Positions 18,001-24,919 of a stretch of DNA of 25,890 nt are shown here, one piece after another (positions within the stretch are counted from its first letter, which is position 1; each line of letters opens with the position of its first letter). Below the pieces are notes generated by a model. It ran no database searches, was not told the origin of the DNA, and saw nothing but the letters and a program-made list of their open reading frames with translations. Source of the DNA: an uncultured Fidelibacterota bacterium (GTDB lineage Bacteria; Marinisomatota; Marinisomatia; Marinisomatales; UBA1611); assembly GCA_913043185.1 (NCBI GenBank), contig CAJWMI010000016.1, positions 1 through 25,890 of the forward strand, given 5' to 3'. Position numbers and translations under genes: made by a program.

Positions 18001-18376
18001 ATCCCTAGATGAGCTACCAACTGGCCTTACCATAAGAAAAGATCATAGTTATACATCTACAGCGACCTATACTCATAGAGGCGGGATGACGATACCAATT
18101 CCTTATTATGGAGATCTCAAGCTGAACAATAATGTCAGTTTTACACTAAATTTTGATATGAATGATAGTAAAGAGTTCAAATCTGGGGATAAAATTGATC
18201 TTGAGGAAGGTGCGTTTTCTTCAAACTGGAAAGCTGGATTAAGGATTTCGTACCAGTTTTCAAATAAAATATCTGGTGGCTTACGCTATGAGTATAGGGA
18301 GAGTGATAGTAGGACGATGGGTGAGAAAGTAGACAGAGATTTTGGCTTCGATATTAACATTGCGATAACAGGATAG
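12035..18376 (+). CDS. sprA: SprA/Sov-like type IX secretion translocon
   Basis: Giant outer-membrane beta-barrel through which T9SS cargo leaves the cell. The 2113 residues are somewhat shorter than Flavobacterium SprA (about 2400). The start is TTG at 12035; no in-frame ATG lies before the mature protein, and a signal peptide (about 1-29, ending NLIA before Q30) follows. Family hallmarks include MEVVGVDLGNLGRASLSLNG (about 154-173), GKIGDRITVSMDQDSERQFD, FSGKNQGLFGIKS, and FIDDFEGSKRTTSP (about 799-812). An Asp/Asn/Gly-rich stretch (about 960-1060, with DVDPNDPNGDNW) looks calcium-binding. The C-terminal third is alternating barrel strands. A very basic loop rich in Arg, Ser, Asn and Lys sits near 1741-1775. 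Downstream PorV/PorQ-like genes support the role. Confidence 0.93.
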   Translation: MVIKHIYSFILGIILLLSNALSPYRNLIAQEVDSLFYSDLELYSQFLYLPESDFVVNPFPDHITNLIRSIDSTSNPKGILNIKYDSRETEIVLAKDWSAITIYEYIDGKSYRMPFSSSVEWYLKKYNERKSYLKLIEIMQKDSKDGSSKRKGQMMEVVGVDLGNLGRASLSLNGNVTITGNMIFQDQELVRSSLSQTQNTHLEFDQKQHLNIQGKIGDRITVSMDQDSERQFDWENNIRIAYDGLEDDIVQKIEAGNISLSLPATKYVTFSGKNQGLFGIKSISKLGPIDITTIASIEKAKKEQEEYKGGAQSNTQQIRDVDWLKNRYFFIHPWFRNGVDTAVVHDLVIQQVNIPSFYPLRNGLHYIGNLVVKNFELYKSINTNEAGAVTGTAYINPLNPLDSAYIDDNETGNFIRLEAGTNYVLSADLGYIRLRDMVMNEILGCSFVLEDRNTGDTVLVVGAPADSAGTNLSLMMLKPRNSHPNHPSWPLMFKNVYYLGTTQINQEGFEVKIINKRSTPESDRDRATSLPYITLFGLDSLDENGVRQYDEIIDTQSGNILNMLNGELIIPSLHPFALSDSLQGGNTAEELIGQLGSGLMYTSSVNSEVNGDNRFVIETKYSNQSSTINLGFMLVEGSEEVIQNNIVLKRGVDYQIDYFTGTIVLMGSAAEDPNADLKVRYDRHEIVSFDKKTIFGTRAQMDLGEKSFIGATALYYNQSIMNQKIEVGYEPTRNFIWDLNGRYEWEMDGVTRFLDRLPVIETDKMTSVSVEGEIAQVLPNPNSINNASTGDPNGVAFIDDFEGSKRTTSPSIQRRFWKESSTPYYYDEDLGIFSGTFSQLNRGELFWYNPYIPVRTREIWPNQSTSVQAGNETTDVLVLRHRKRAHQKNVKNDSTWVGVTTSLYSGDYDQTQSKFFEIWLKGTRGKLTIDLGKISEDWDGNNVLNTEDIPEAGLTLGNGFLEDPEDTGLDGCFDEFEDGWGGCLEQNSYQYYIDQGETELINTESDVDPNDPNGDNWNYDQGSQDYSKANGTEGNGTGSKIQEGGKYPDTEDLDRSGFLDKVNDYFSASFHLTDTTYLAGETEKNGIQTGWKLYRIPLTDFNNVSSTEWNEIRYIRLAVSDLDSTFSTLQIAKIEIVGNEWQELGIYSPPYESSRNLSPVLKKENLIVDPKREIETADKNIPSFQIAVINTEDNSDYQPPDGVKGEYDRINQIRSKEQSLVMQFNNLPPYHSGSAQKTLYTLNDDQKRSFMTYDLMKMYVFGKSPWVTYLNTDVEIFLRFGLGDDYYEITQPVYSGWDEDKGRNSIELELDWLAELKLKDSISVKRFKETDIFVDSADVKRYIYTDDEGRKTGKQVYIKGKPALNRIQYFIMGVTNTSDKIISGEVWVDELRLSGVKKDRGVAMRVQSTLKLADLGTANFTYSRQDADFHRLQERLSKGTSTSENFNISGRIDIHRLLPRSWGFSLPVNASISRATNTPKYFPGEDILVDKVAPPDTIISQSESISFSTSLSKTSKSDNKLIKYTIDNIKTNFSASQSRSSDITYTQKWSESYSGKISYNFPFGRDNYISPLKWTKEIPVIGSLSDWQLYYTPSAFNTALNFTEKLSWNETRSSIRSPDSYNFGLSRNMNLDYKFTNSLSTKYAWAGQSKLNDYRGYAWMALKNLDPGLVTNVTETMNTTYSPQFFKWLKPNMSYSASYRWTDDLSREGQNISSNLRFSSSFTLTPVQIVELLYKPPSSNTRNTGRTRNSRSRTRGKSDANNTKNKKETKEIKSLTFIHGLIDKINPISLSYTETLNRSANQVIGDVPAGYKFGWIPEHGLQQSEEVGTNLGSWDHKRDGSLRSGLKLSRLVTINFNFSQNFSSVVSGTGVEQRTMTRDYITFDELFKEGTPFPGWSFRVSGVEKWPIIKWVAKSASLDHSYAGKETRSWQFEDVTPEDMGFFDLGSFVKDYKDYERSSRINMNYSPLLGLNMSLKKNISLTFRHNRNLSLDELPTGLTIRKDHSYTSTATYTHRGGMTIPIPYYGDLKLNNNVSFTLNFDMNDSKEFKSGDKIDLEEGAFSSNWKAGLRISYQFSNKISGGLRYEYRESDSRTMGEKVDRDFGFDINIAITG

Positions 18377-18378
18377 GG

Positions 18379-19302
18379 ATGCGTTTTATTATCATATTTT
18401 CTTTCCTTTCAGCCGTGCAACTAAGCTGTGATACAGGGCTGCCTGTTTTTGATGGGCAAAGGTCTTATAAACACCTTGTAGATCAGTGTGATTTTGGACC
18501 AAGACATCCGGGTTCAGCGGGTCATATGGCAACAAAAAAATATATCACGGATCTAGTTAAAGACCTTGCCGATACTCTATTATTACAGGAATTCTCGTAC
18601 GATGTTTATGGAAAGGAGGGGACTTATAATGGTACAAATATAATTGCGAGATTCAATCCTTCAAACCTAGAGCAGGTTCTTATAGGTGCACACTGGGACA
18701 CCAGACCATGGGCTGATAGAGATAAGGATAGTGCTAACAATGATAAGCCAATTATTGGAGCCAATGATGGAGCATCTGGTGTGGCTGTACTCCTTGAGCT
18801 CGCAAGATTGCTTAAACTTTCTTCTCCGCCAATAGGCATCAACCTGGTCTTTTTTGATGCTGAAGACAGTGGCGTCCCTGGAAATAATGAGAGCTATTGT
18901 AAGGGCTCTATTTATTTTTCAAAGAATCTCCCTATCAAAGGAATAAAAGAAGGTATAATCCTAGATATGGTTGGCGATAGAGAGCTATCGCTTCCGATAG
19001 AAAGATACTCGCTGAATTTTCATGGAAAACTTGTTCGAAAGCTGTGGGACAGGGCTAAAGATATGGGGCTCAATGCTTTCAAGGGTGTAGTCGGGCCTGC
19101 TATTTATGATGATCACGTCCCTTTAAACCAGTATGCGAGCATTCCTACTATAGACATTATTGATTTTAAATATCCAAACTCTTTTACAAATTATTGGCAT
19201 ACAATGAATGATATACCGGAAAATTGCAGTGCACATAGTCTCCAGCAGGTTGGGAAGCTGATGGTGGACTACATATATAATCGTAAATTCTATAATCCAT
19301 AG
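18379..19302 (+). CDS. M28-family glutaminyl-peptide cyclotransferase-like enzyme
   Basis: A 307-residue exported M28-fold zinc enzyme. Cys17 after a hydrophobic start (SAVQLSC) suggests a lipoprotein. Metal and catalytic motifs are IGAHWDTRPWAD (H105, D107), GANDGASGVAVLLE (D130), FFDAEDSG (E162, D163), LDMVGD (D196) and NYWHTMND (H274). GAHWDTRPWAD with GANDGASG and a late WHT is the pattern I associate with bacterial glutaminyl cyclases rather than broad aminopeptidases. These convert N-terminal Gln of exported proteins to pyroglutamate. It starts 2 nt after the sprA stop, so the two are very probably translated together. An aminopeptidase role cannot be excluded. Confidence 0.82.
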   Translation: MRFIIIFSFLSAVQLSCDTGLPVFDGQRSYKHLVDQCDFGPRHPGSAGHMATKKYITDLVKDLADTLLLQEFSYDVYGKEGTYNGTNIIARFNPSNLEQVLIGAHWDTRPWADRDKDSANNDKPIIGANDGASGVAVLLELARLLKLSSPPIGINLVFFDAEDSGVPGNNESYCKGSIYFSKNLPIKGIKEGIILDMVGDRELSLPIERYSLNFHGKLVRKLWDRAKDMGLNAFKGVVGPAIYDDHVPLNQYASIPTIDIIDFKYPNSFTNYWHTMNDIPENCSAHSLQQVGKLMVDYIYNRKFYNP

Positions 19303-19325
19303 AGCAGCTAACGTGTTAAAGTAGA

Positions 19326-20165
19326 ATGCATACTAATAAACTAAATATTTTGATTTTGATTTTATTCTTTTGTGGGTGTACTGTGAAAGACTCAGATGAT
19401 GATTCACTAGCCTATATATCTGATGCTCAGTTTAATTTTCATCAGGATGTGAATTTGCTTTATGTTAGTGCTAGGGTTTTGCCTGAGGCAGAAGGTAAAA
19501 TTCTTGATAACGTGATTGTTGAATGGTACGGAACCAGAGAAGATAATTCTCCGGATAGTTTGACTTTAAAAGATAATGGCATGGACGGCGATATTATTGC
19601 AGAGGATGATATATATACTTTAAAGTTTCAGAATGACAGTACGGTTATCAATAATACCCTTGGGGATGACTCTGGTAGCGTATATATTAATATTTTAGCC
19701 ATTTATGTTGGACAAACAGAAACAATGTCTGCCTCTTTTAAGATCGGGAATATTATTCCAAGAATAATTAGTATTTCATCTCCTGACACAATTACCAGGC
19801 CTTCTGGCGCCACTCTATCACTGCACCTTGTTAGTGCTACTGTTTTTGATGCGGATGGGCTGGATAATATAAAGTGGGTTGGGTTTACCTCTTATCATGT
19901 TGAGGGAGACTCAATGATGAACAAAGGTAATTATATTTATTTGTATGACGATGGCAGTGAGAATATTATATACCTACCTGATATAACGAGTGGTGATGTA
20001 ACCAGCAGCGATGGGACCTATAGTTTTAAAATACCTGTATTTGGTAGTGGAAACACTGACCCGGAGTATCAGACAAAAACAGGAACATTCCGATGGGAGT
20101 TTATTACACAGGATAAGGAGGATGAATACAGCCTCCCGACTACACATGAAGTCGTTATTCAATAA
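19326..20165 (+). CDS. Putative lipoprotein with Ig-like / Asp-rich loops
   Basis: A 279-residue exported protein I cannot name. The N-terminus (NILILILFFCGC, Cys18 the likely lipidated residue) fits a lipoprotein signal. Two similar beta-rich halves each contain an Asp/Gly loop: LKDNGMDGDIIAEDDIYTLK (about 81-100), and YDDGSENII with SGDVTSSDGTYSFKI in the second half. Such D-x-G-x-D-G-x-Y-x-F turns are common in Ig-like surface domains of FCB bacteria and may bind calcium. It sits 23 nt after the M28 gene and overlaps the propeller gene by 20 nt, so it is probably part of the secretion cluster, perhaps as a surface or periplasmic accessory. Confidence 0.65.
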   Translation: MHTNKLNILILILFFCGCTVKDSDDDSLAYISDAQFNFHQDVNLLYVSARVLPEAEGKILDNVIVEWYGTREDNSPDSLTLKDNGMDGDIIAEDDIYTLKFQNDSTVINNTLGDDSGSVYINILAIYVGQTETMSASFKIGNIIPRIISISSPDTITRPSGATLSLHLVSATVFDADGLDNIKWVGFTSYHVEGDSMMNKGNYIYLYDDGSENIIYLPDITSGDVTSSDGTYSFKIPVFGSGNTDPEYQTKTGTFRWEFITQDKEDEYSLPTTHEVVIQ

Positions 20166-22242
20166 TATTTTTTTGCATTTAGCATCACTGGCTATTATTT
20201 ATGGTCAAATCGCTTCGCCTACAAGGTTTAGTTTGAAATCAGCCACTGATGGTGAGGTATCCTATTTCGATGACGGCTTTGCCAGCAACGTAGTCGCAGA
20301 GATTCGGTTAATGGGTGACTCACTAACATGGTTTGGTACTGGCCGAGGGCTGTCAATGCATGATGGAAACTCTGCATTTACTTACCAGTCAACCACTGAT
20401 TCAATAGTCGATGTTTTGAGCAATCCAAGTGCGGTTACGAATGCACTGCCATATGGCGGAGTTTCTGCTATTGCTACGATAAAAGATTCGCTGGTAGTGG
20501 CATTTGCTGGAGATGATAACGATACTCCTATAGGGCTGGGATTGGCGATCGCATCGGATGCTGGTTCCTGGTATGACACTCCTCCAACAACGGTCATGGA
20601 ATATAGTTTTTTATGGGACAGTCTAGGCACAGACACTACCAATGGCGCTTATTTCGGATTTGACAGCGAATATCAGCCTGGCACGGGGTATACAGGAAGT
20701 TTTATGGTACTCAGTCCCGTAAATGAATCAGACAGAATAAGCATGTTGGATAGTATTCGGGCAAATACAGTAATAAAAATTAGAAATAGTAATTCTTCAA
20801 GAGTTTTATACTTTACCGTGGAATCAGTATCTGAGTTTGGTGTGGGTCAGATTCAGCTTTTAATTGTTCCGGGTTCAATAAGTTATACCTCCGCGTATGA
20901 CAAAGGTTTCACCAACTATGAGCCAATTGTTTTTGGGATCACAAAAGCCACAAAAGCCATCCAGTGGCAGTATCTACCTCAGCCAACAGATAGAGAATCA
21001 GACATAGAGGTCCCTTTTGGAGAAGGTTATTTCTGGCAGCTGCCGGTCACAGTGCCCCAGGCAAATGTTACTTATGATGCCTCTATCTCAGGTAAGTATC
21101 TATGGGTCGCAAGTTGGGCAGGTGGGTTGCGAAGGTATGACCTATCTATTAGTCTAAGAAAGCCGCAGAACATACCTATGCCTATGGACTGGCAAAATGC
21201 TTTGTCTACCTGCCAAGATAGTGCATTTGTAGATACCTCATCGCTTATCACTGGTGATGAGATACCGATACTAAAAAATTATTATCTAAATCCTCGTGAC
21301 CCTGCCGATGGAGGAAACCATAATCATAAAGCTTTTTCTGTATTAGCATATGGAGAAAGGGTCTGGGTTGGGACAGCAAATGGTATTAATAAAGGAAGGT
21401 TAATTGAGGAGATAACACAAATATCTCCAAATGAGTATGAGATCTTAAGTTGTATAGAGTGGGACCATTATAAGTATCCCACTAGCGGGCTCTCGGGAAA
21501 CTTTGTTGTTGGGCTAGCGAAGCAAGTATGGAGAGGACAAACAACCGTATGGGCTGCAACTGTAAGCACTGGCGAAACGGGAGAGATGCAAGGTCTGAGC
21601 TACTCACGAGATGATGGTGTTTCTTGGCAGACAGCTCTTATTGGAGAGAGGGTATATAATATCGATGCGAAAGACTCATTGGTGTTTGTAGCAACCAAAT
21701 CAGGGCTATGGAAAAGTTTAGACGGTGAAAACTGGGCCAGGTTTGACCCTGCAATTGAAAAAAGTGTGCTCAACCAAAAGCAGATACTAACGAACACCGT
21801 TTATGCTGTTTCAATTGATGATCGTGATACAATTCCTAAGCTTTGGATTGGCACTCCTGATGGGGTAGCTTTATCTCCTGACGTTCAGGGCAGTACGTGG
21901 GAAATATATCAGGCGGATCATGATCCGAAAGAGGTCTATGCTTATCCAAATCCTTTTTCACCATTATCTCACAATCAGCTAGAGAATGATGGGTATGTTC
22001 GTTTTCATATTGGTAACATTGTAAACAAAGAGGTAAAGCTAGATATTTTTAATTTTGCTATGGAGAAAGTGCACTCAAAAATTTATAATCTAAATTCTTA
22101 CTATGGAGCTCTCAAGTGGGACGGTCGTGATATGACTGGGAATCATGTGGCGAATGGTGTTTATTTTATTAGGCTCAATTTTTCTAGCTCAAGAAATCAA
22201 TCTCCAGGTGATAATTGGACAAAATTAATCGTAGTAAAATGA
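20146..22242 (+). CDS. Secreted propeller-like protein with T9SS/FlgD-like C-terminus
   Basis: A probable T9SS cargo of 698 residues. I chose the ATG at 20146 because it gives a clean signal peptide (about 1-20, cut before Q21: AIIYG then QIASP). The frame is open upstream to 20011, and an ATG at 20122 directly abuts AAGGAGG, too close for a normal SD. The body has blade-like repeats: LTWFGTGRGLSMHDG, LWVASWAGGLRRYD, VWVGTANGINKG, LWIGTPDGVALS, like two-component-regulator-type beta-propellers. The last about 90 residues begin VYAYPNPFSP and contain LKWDGRDMTGNHVANGVYF, ending KLIVVK. This is the FlgD-Ig-like/T9SS type A sorting-domain pattern. Ligand unknown. Confidence 0.75.
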   Translation: MKSLFNNIFLHLASLAIIYGQIASPTRFSLKSATDGEVSYFDDGFASNVVAEIRLMGDSLTWFGTGRGLSMHDGNSAFTYQSTTDSIVDVLSNPSAVTNALPYGGVSAIATIKDSLVVAFAGDDNDTPIGLGLAIASDAGSWYDTPPTTVMEYSFLWDSLGTDTTNGAYFGFDSEYQPGTGYTGSFMVLSPVNESDRISMLDSIRANTVIKIRNSNSSRVLYFTVESVSEFGVGQIQLLIVPGSISYTSAYDKGFTNYEPIVFGITKATKAIQWQYLPQPTDRESDIEVPFGEGYFWQLPVTVPQANVTYDASISGKYLWVASWAGGLRRYDLSISLRKPQNIPMPMDWQNALSTCQDSAFVDTSSLITGDEIPILKNYYLNPRDPADGGNHNHKAFSVLAYGERVWVGTANGINKGRLIEEITQISPNEYEILSCIEWDHYKYPTSGLSGNFVVGLAKQVWRGQTTVWAATVSTGETGEMQGLSYSRDDGVSWQTALIGERVYNIDAKDSLVFVATKSGLWKSLDGENWARFDPAIEKSVLNQKQILTNTVYAVSIDDRDTIPKLWIGTPDGVALSPDVQGSTWEIYQADHDPKEVYAYPNPFSPLSHNQLENDGYVRFHIGNIVNKEVKLDIFNFAMEKVHSKIYNLNSYYGALKWDGRDMTGNHVANGVYFIRLNFSSSRNQSPGDNWTKLIVVK

Positions 22243-23186
22243 GAAAATATTTATACACACACATATTATTTATTACAGTCTTATTTTCTCAAGATTATGG
22301 GGGCCTTTCTGGCAGTTTTTTGAGGCTTGGTATTACGGCTCGTTCTATTGCGATGGGAGGTGCTTTTACCGCAGAAAAAGACCATGGTTTTGCTACTTTC
22401 TATAATCCGGCATGGGCAGCATTTTTGATAAACAGACAGGTTGGCCTTTCTTATTCAAGCATGTCTTTAGATAGGAGACTCTCAGGTCTTAGTTTTGCAA
22501 CGCCTTTGCCTCCGACTGCTGGCTTGGGTATTGCCTGGATCAGCGCTGGTGTTACAGATATTCAAGGCAGAAACAGTGCTGGTGAAAAAACAACAATGAT
22601 GCAGACTGGAGAGGATGCTTTAATGATATCTTTTGCACAAAGGATACTGCCTTGGTTTTCTTTTGGTGCAAATATTAAAATTCTACAGAATCAGTTACCG
22701 ATAAATGAGTCTTATAAAGGGAGTGGTATTGGTTTTGATATTGGTTTTTTAATTAAATCAGGTAAATCAACCACGTTTGGTTTAATGATACAAGATCTAA
22801 ACTCAATGTATAACTGGGACTCGGGGGATCTTTATGCTGAAGGAAGGATCTACAGTGAATATTTCCCTACTATATATAGGCTTGGAACAAAGTTTATATA
22901 CAAAAGCATACTTGTAGTCGCGGACGCTGGTTTTATCACAAACTATAGAGTCGGAAAAGAAGTGTCAGAGGATACTTTTATTAATCTATCACCTAGAATA
23001 GGTATTGAATATACCTACATGGATCTATACTATTTTCGTGGGGGACTTGGAAATGGAAGAATTGCATTTGGATGGGGTCTTGAGTATGACCTAATCAAAG
23101 ACCATGACTCACGTATAGACTATACTTTTTCAATGGACTGGGCTTCACAATTAGCGCACACGTTTTCTTATGGGTTCAACTTTTAG
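22239..23186 (+). CDS. PorV-family outer-membrane barrel protein
   Basis: A FadL-like barrel of the PorV/UPF0164 group, which in T9SS carries cargo from SprA to the surface attachment complex. I place the start at 22239 (MRKYLYTHI), giving 315 residues and an ATGA overlap with the previous stop; the frame is also open from 22215. A signal peptide (about 1-17) is cut before Q18 (LFSQDYGG). The PorV landmark follows: FLRLGITARSIAMGGAF, then a FYNPAW segment, then alternating amphipathic strands to the end. The neighbours sprA and the PorQ-like gene support the role. PorV cannot be separated from related PorP/UPF0164 barrels without a tree. Confidence 0.8.
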   Translation: MRKYLYTHILFITVLFSQDYGGLSGSFLRLGITARSIAMGGAFTAEKDHGFATFYNPAWAAFLINRQVGLSYSSMSLDRRLSGLSFATPLPPTAGLGIAWISAGVTDIQGRNSAGEKTTMMQTGEDALMISFAQRILPWFSFGANIKILQNQLPINESYKGSGIGFDIGFLIKSGKSTTFGLMIQDLNSMYNWDSGDLYAEGRIYSEYFPTIYRLGTKFIYKSILVVADAGFITNYRVGKEVSEDTFINLSPRIGIEYTYMDLYYFRGGLGNGRIAFGWGLEYDLIKDHDSRIDYTFSMDWASQLAHTFSYGFNF

Positions 23187-24048
23187 AACATTTATTATTT
23201 ATCTTACTTTTTATTGTTCTGCATTGTCTGCTATTGGCACTCAGTTTTTGACCTTCCCTGAAAACGCGTATGATCTTGCTATGGGGGCCCATGTTTCTTT
23301 TGGGGGCTCAGCCAGTGTGAATCCTGCGCTTATAGAGGCTGCCCAGTCTTCTCCATCATTATATTTTAATTCCGGGCAATGGTATGGAGATATAGGAATG
23401 TCTGGAGTTAGCTATGTTCACAAAGTTGGAAACTATAATAATAAAATTTTTTTGAGACAGGCTGGTGTTTCTGATCTAGAGTATAGAGAAGACAGACCAT
23501 CAGATGACCCCAATACAACCTTCGCTGCCTATGGATTTTCAATCGGGTCTGGACTTTCATACAAGACCTCTATTGGTCAGATTGGGGCTACCATTAGTGC
23601 ACTTTATTTTACTATTTATGATCAACATTCTACAGGCGTTTCTGTAGATCTTGGGTATTCAAACGTTTTTAGTAATGGCTGGGGAATCGGCGCATCTCTA
23701 TTGAACATTGGTACTGCTTCAAAGTTTTATCAAGAAAAACCAAATTTACCGACTCGGGTACTAGCAGGGGTTTCTAAAGATTTAGTATTAAATAGCATCA
23801 AAAATAATTTTCATATAACCAGTGAGTTTTCATCATTGAATGATGTCTGGAAAATAAAAATGGGTAACTATGCTCAGTGGAAGCAAATAAGGCTACTTGG
23901 TGGTTTTTCTACTACGAAGCATTCGACCTCATTATCATTTGGATCTGGTTTTGTATATGGTCGTTTTGGTGTAACCTATGCGATACGTTTTGGATCGCAG
24001 GATATTGGTGTTCCCCAAAATTTTAGTATGAGCTTTCGGTTACCCTAG
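23170..24048 (+). CDS. PorQ-like outer-membrane barrel protein
   Basis: A second 292-residue FadL-like barrel. A signal peptide (about 1-21, YCSALSA) precedes GTQFLTFPENAYDLAMGAH, similar in design to the PorV/PorQ N-terminus, then SVNPALIEAA in place of the NPA motif. The remaining sequence consists of short amphipathic strands typical of a 14-stranded barrel, ending FSMSFRLP with an aromatic residue near the C-terminus. The ATG at 23170 lies 17 nt inside the preceding gene. In Bacteroidota, PorQ works with PorV, PorU and PorZ in the attachment complex. Here assignment rests on position and general resemblance, so the specific PorQ label is tentative. Confidence 0.6.
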   Translation: MGSTFRTFIIYLTFYCSALSAIGTQFLTFPENAYDLAMGAHVSFGGSASVNPALIEAAQSSPSLYFNSGQWYGDIGMSGVSYVHKVGNYNNKIFLRQAGVSDLEYREDRPSDDPNTTFAAYGFSIGSGLSYKTSIGQIGATISALYFTIYDQHSTGVSVDLGYSNVFSNGWGIGASLLNIGTASKFYQEKPNLPTRVLAGVSKDLVLNSIKNNFHITSEFSSLNDVWKIKMGNYAQWKQIRLLGGFSTTKHSTSLSFGSGFVYGRFGVTYAIRFGSQDIGVPQNFSMSFRLP

Positions 24049-24914
24049 TGCAGCAGGACTATAGAACTTTAGCGATTTATATTTTAACGCTCTTTGTTGT
24101 GGTACTGCTAATTGTATTAAAAAAACAGCAAGATCATTTAACAGAATTAGAGAATGACATTGTTGAGACCGAAATAACAACAATATCCCCGGATACATTA
24201 GAAGAGCAAACAAGCAGCCAAGCCCCGGTCGAAACTGCTAAGGTGCCAATGAGAGGTGTTATAGGTTTAATTATTGATGATTTTGGTTATCGTAATGACC
24301 ATGTTTCAAACGGATTTTTACAGCTCCCTGGAAAACTAACCTATGCAATAATCCCGGGCCATGATTACAGTCAATTATTTTCCAAAAAGGCGTATGATGC
24401 TGGGTATGAGATTATTGTTCACCTGCCTATGGAAAATATTGGCAAAACATATGGCGAAGAGGAATATGTGTTGATGTCATATTTTCAGGATGACGAAATA
24501 AAAAATAGGATTAATAAGGCATTCGATCATCTTCCGGAGTCAATCGGATTAAATAATCATCAGGGTTCAAGAGGGACCGCAGATTCTCGTGTTATGACCC
24601 TGCTTGCTGGCGTAATAAAAGAGAAAAAGAAATTTTTCCTTGATAGCAGAACTACTAATAACTCGTTAGCAGAGACGACAATGCGCAAGTATGGAGTCCC
24701 CACTAACAAGAGAGATATTTTTTTAGATAATGAGTTAGATGAGGAAAAAATTAAGATACAGCTGCTAAAGCTTGCTGACACTTCTGAAGAGAAGGGCATC
24801 GCAATCGGTATCGGGCATGTTAAGCCTCAGACTCTGAATGTGCTCGCGAAAGAGATTCCTGTATTGCAGGAAAAAGGTTTCCGATTCGAATTTGTATCCA
24901 ACCTGGTATACTGA
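24048..24914 (+). CDS. Divergent polysaccharide deacetylase family protein (DUF610/YibQ)
   Basis: A 288-residue membrane-anchored protein with one N-terminal transmembrane helix (about 8-24), a polar linker (about 25-66) and a periplasmic catalytic-fold domain. The divergent polysaccharide deacetylase signatures are clear: LIIDDFGY (74-81), IVHLPMEN (123-130), GLNNHQGSRGT (167-177), FFLDSRTT (196-203) and a late IGIGHVKP. Asp77/78 and His171 are the likely metal-site residues. The substrate of this family is not well defined; a cell-wall or surface glycan is usual speculation. The start is GTG at 24048, overlapping the previous TAG by one base. No SD is evident. Confidence 0.88.
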   Translation: MQQDYRTLAIYILTLFVVVLLIVLKKQQDHLTELENDIVETEITTISPDTLEEQTSSQAPVETAKVPMRGVIGLIIDDFGYRNDHVSNGFLQLPGKLTYAIIPGHDYSQLFSKKAYDAGYEIIVHLPMENIGKTYGEEEYVLMSYFQDDEIKNRINKAFDHLPESIGLNNHQGSRGTADSRVMTLLAGVIKEKKKFFLDSRTTNNSLAETTMRKYGVPTNKRDIFLDNELDEEKIKIQLLKLADTSEEKGIAIGIGHVKPQTLNVLAKEIPVLQEKGFRFEFVSNLVY

Positions 24915-24919
24915 TACTG

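Noticed and set aside
20011..20145. Longer N-terminus for the propeller gene
   Set aside because: It would add 45 residues before the signal peptide and lies within the lipoprotein's coding sequence.
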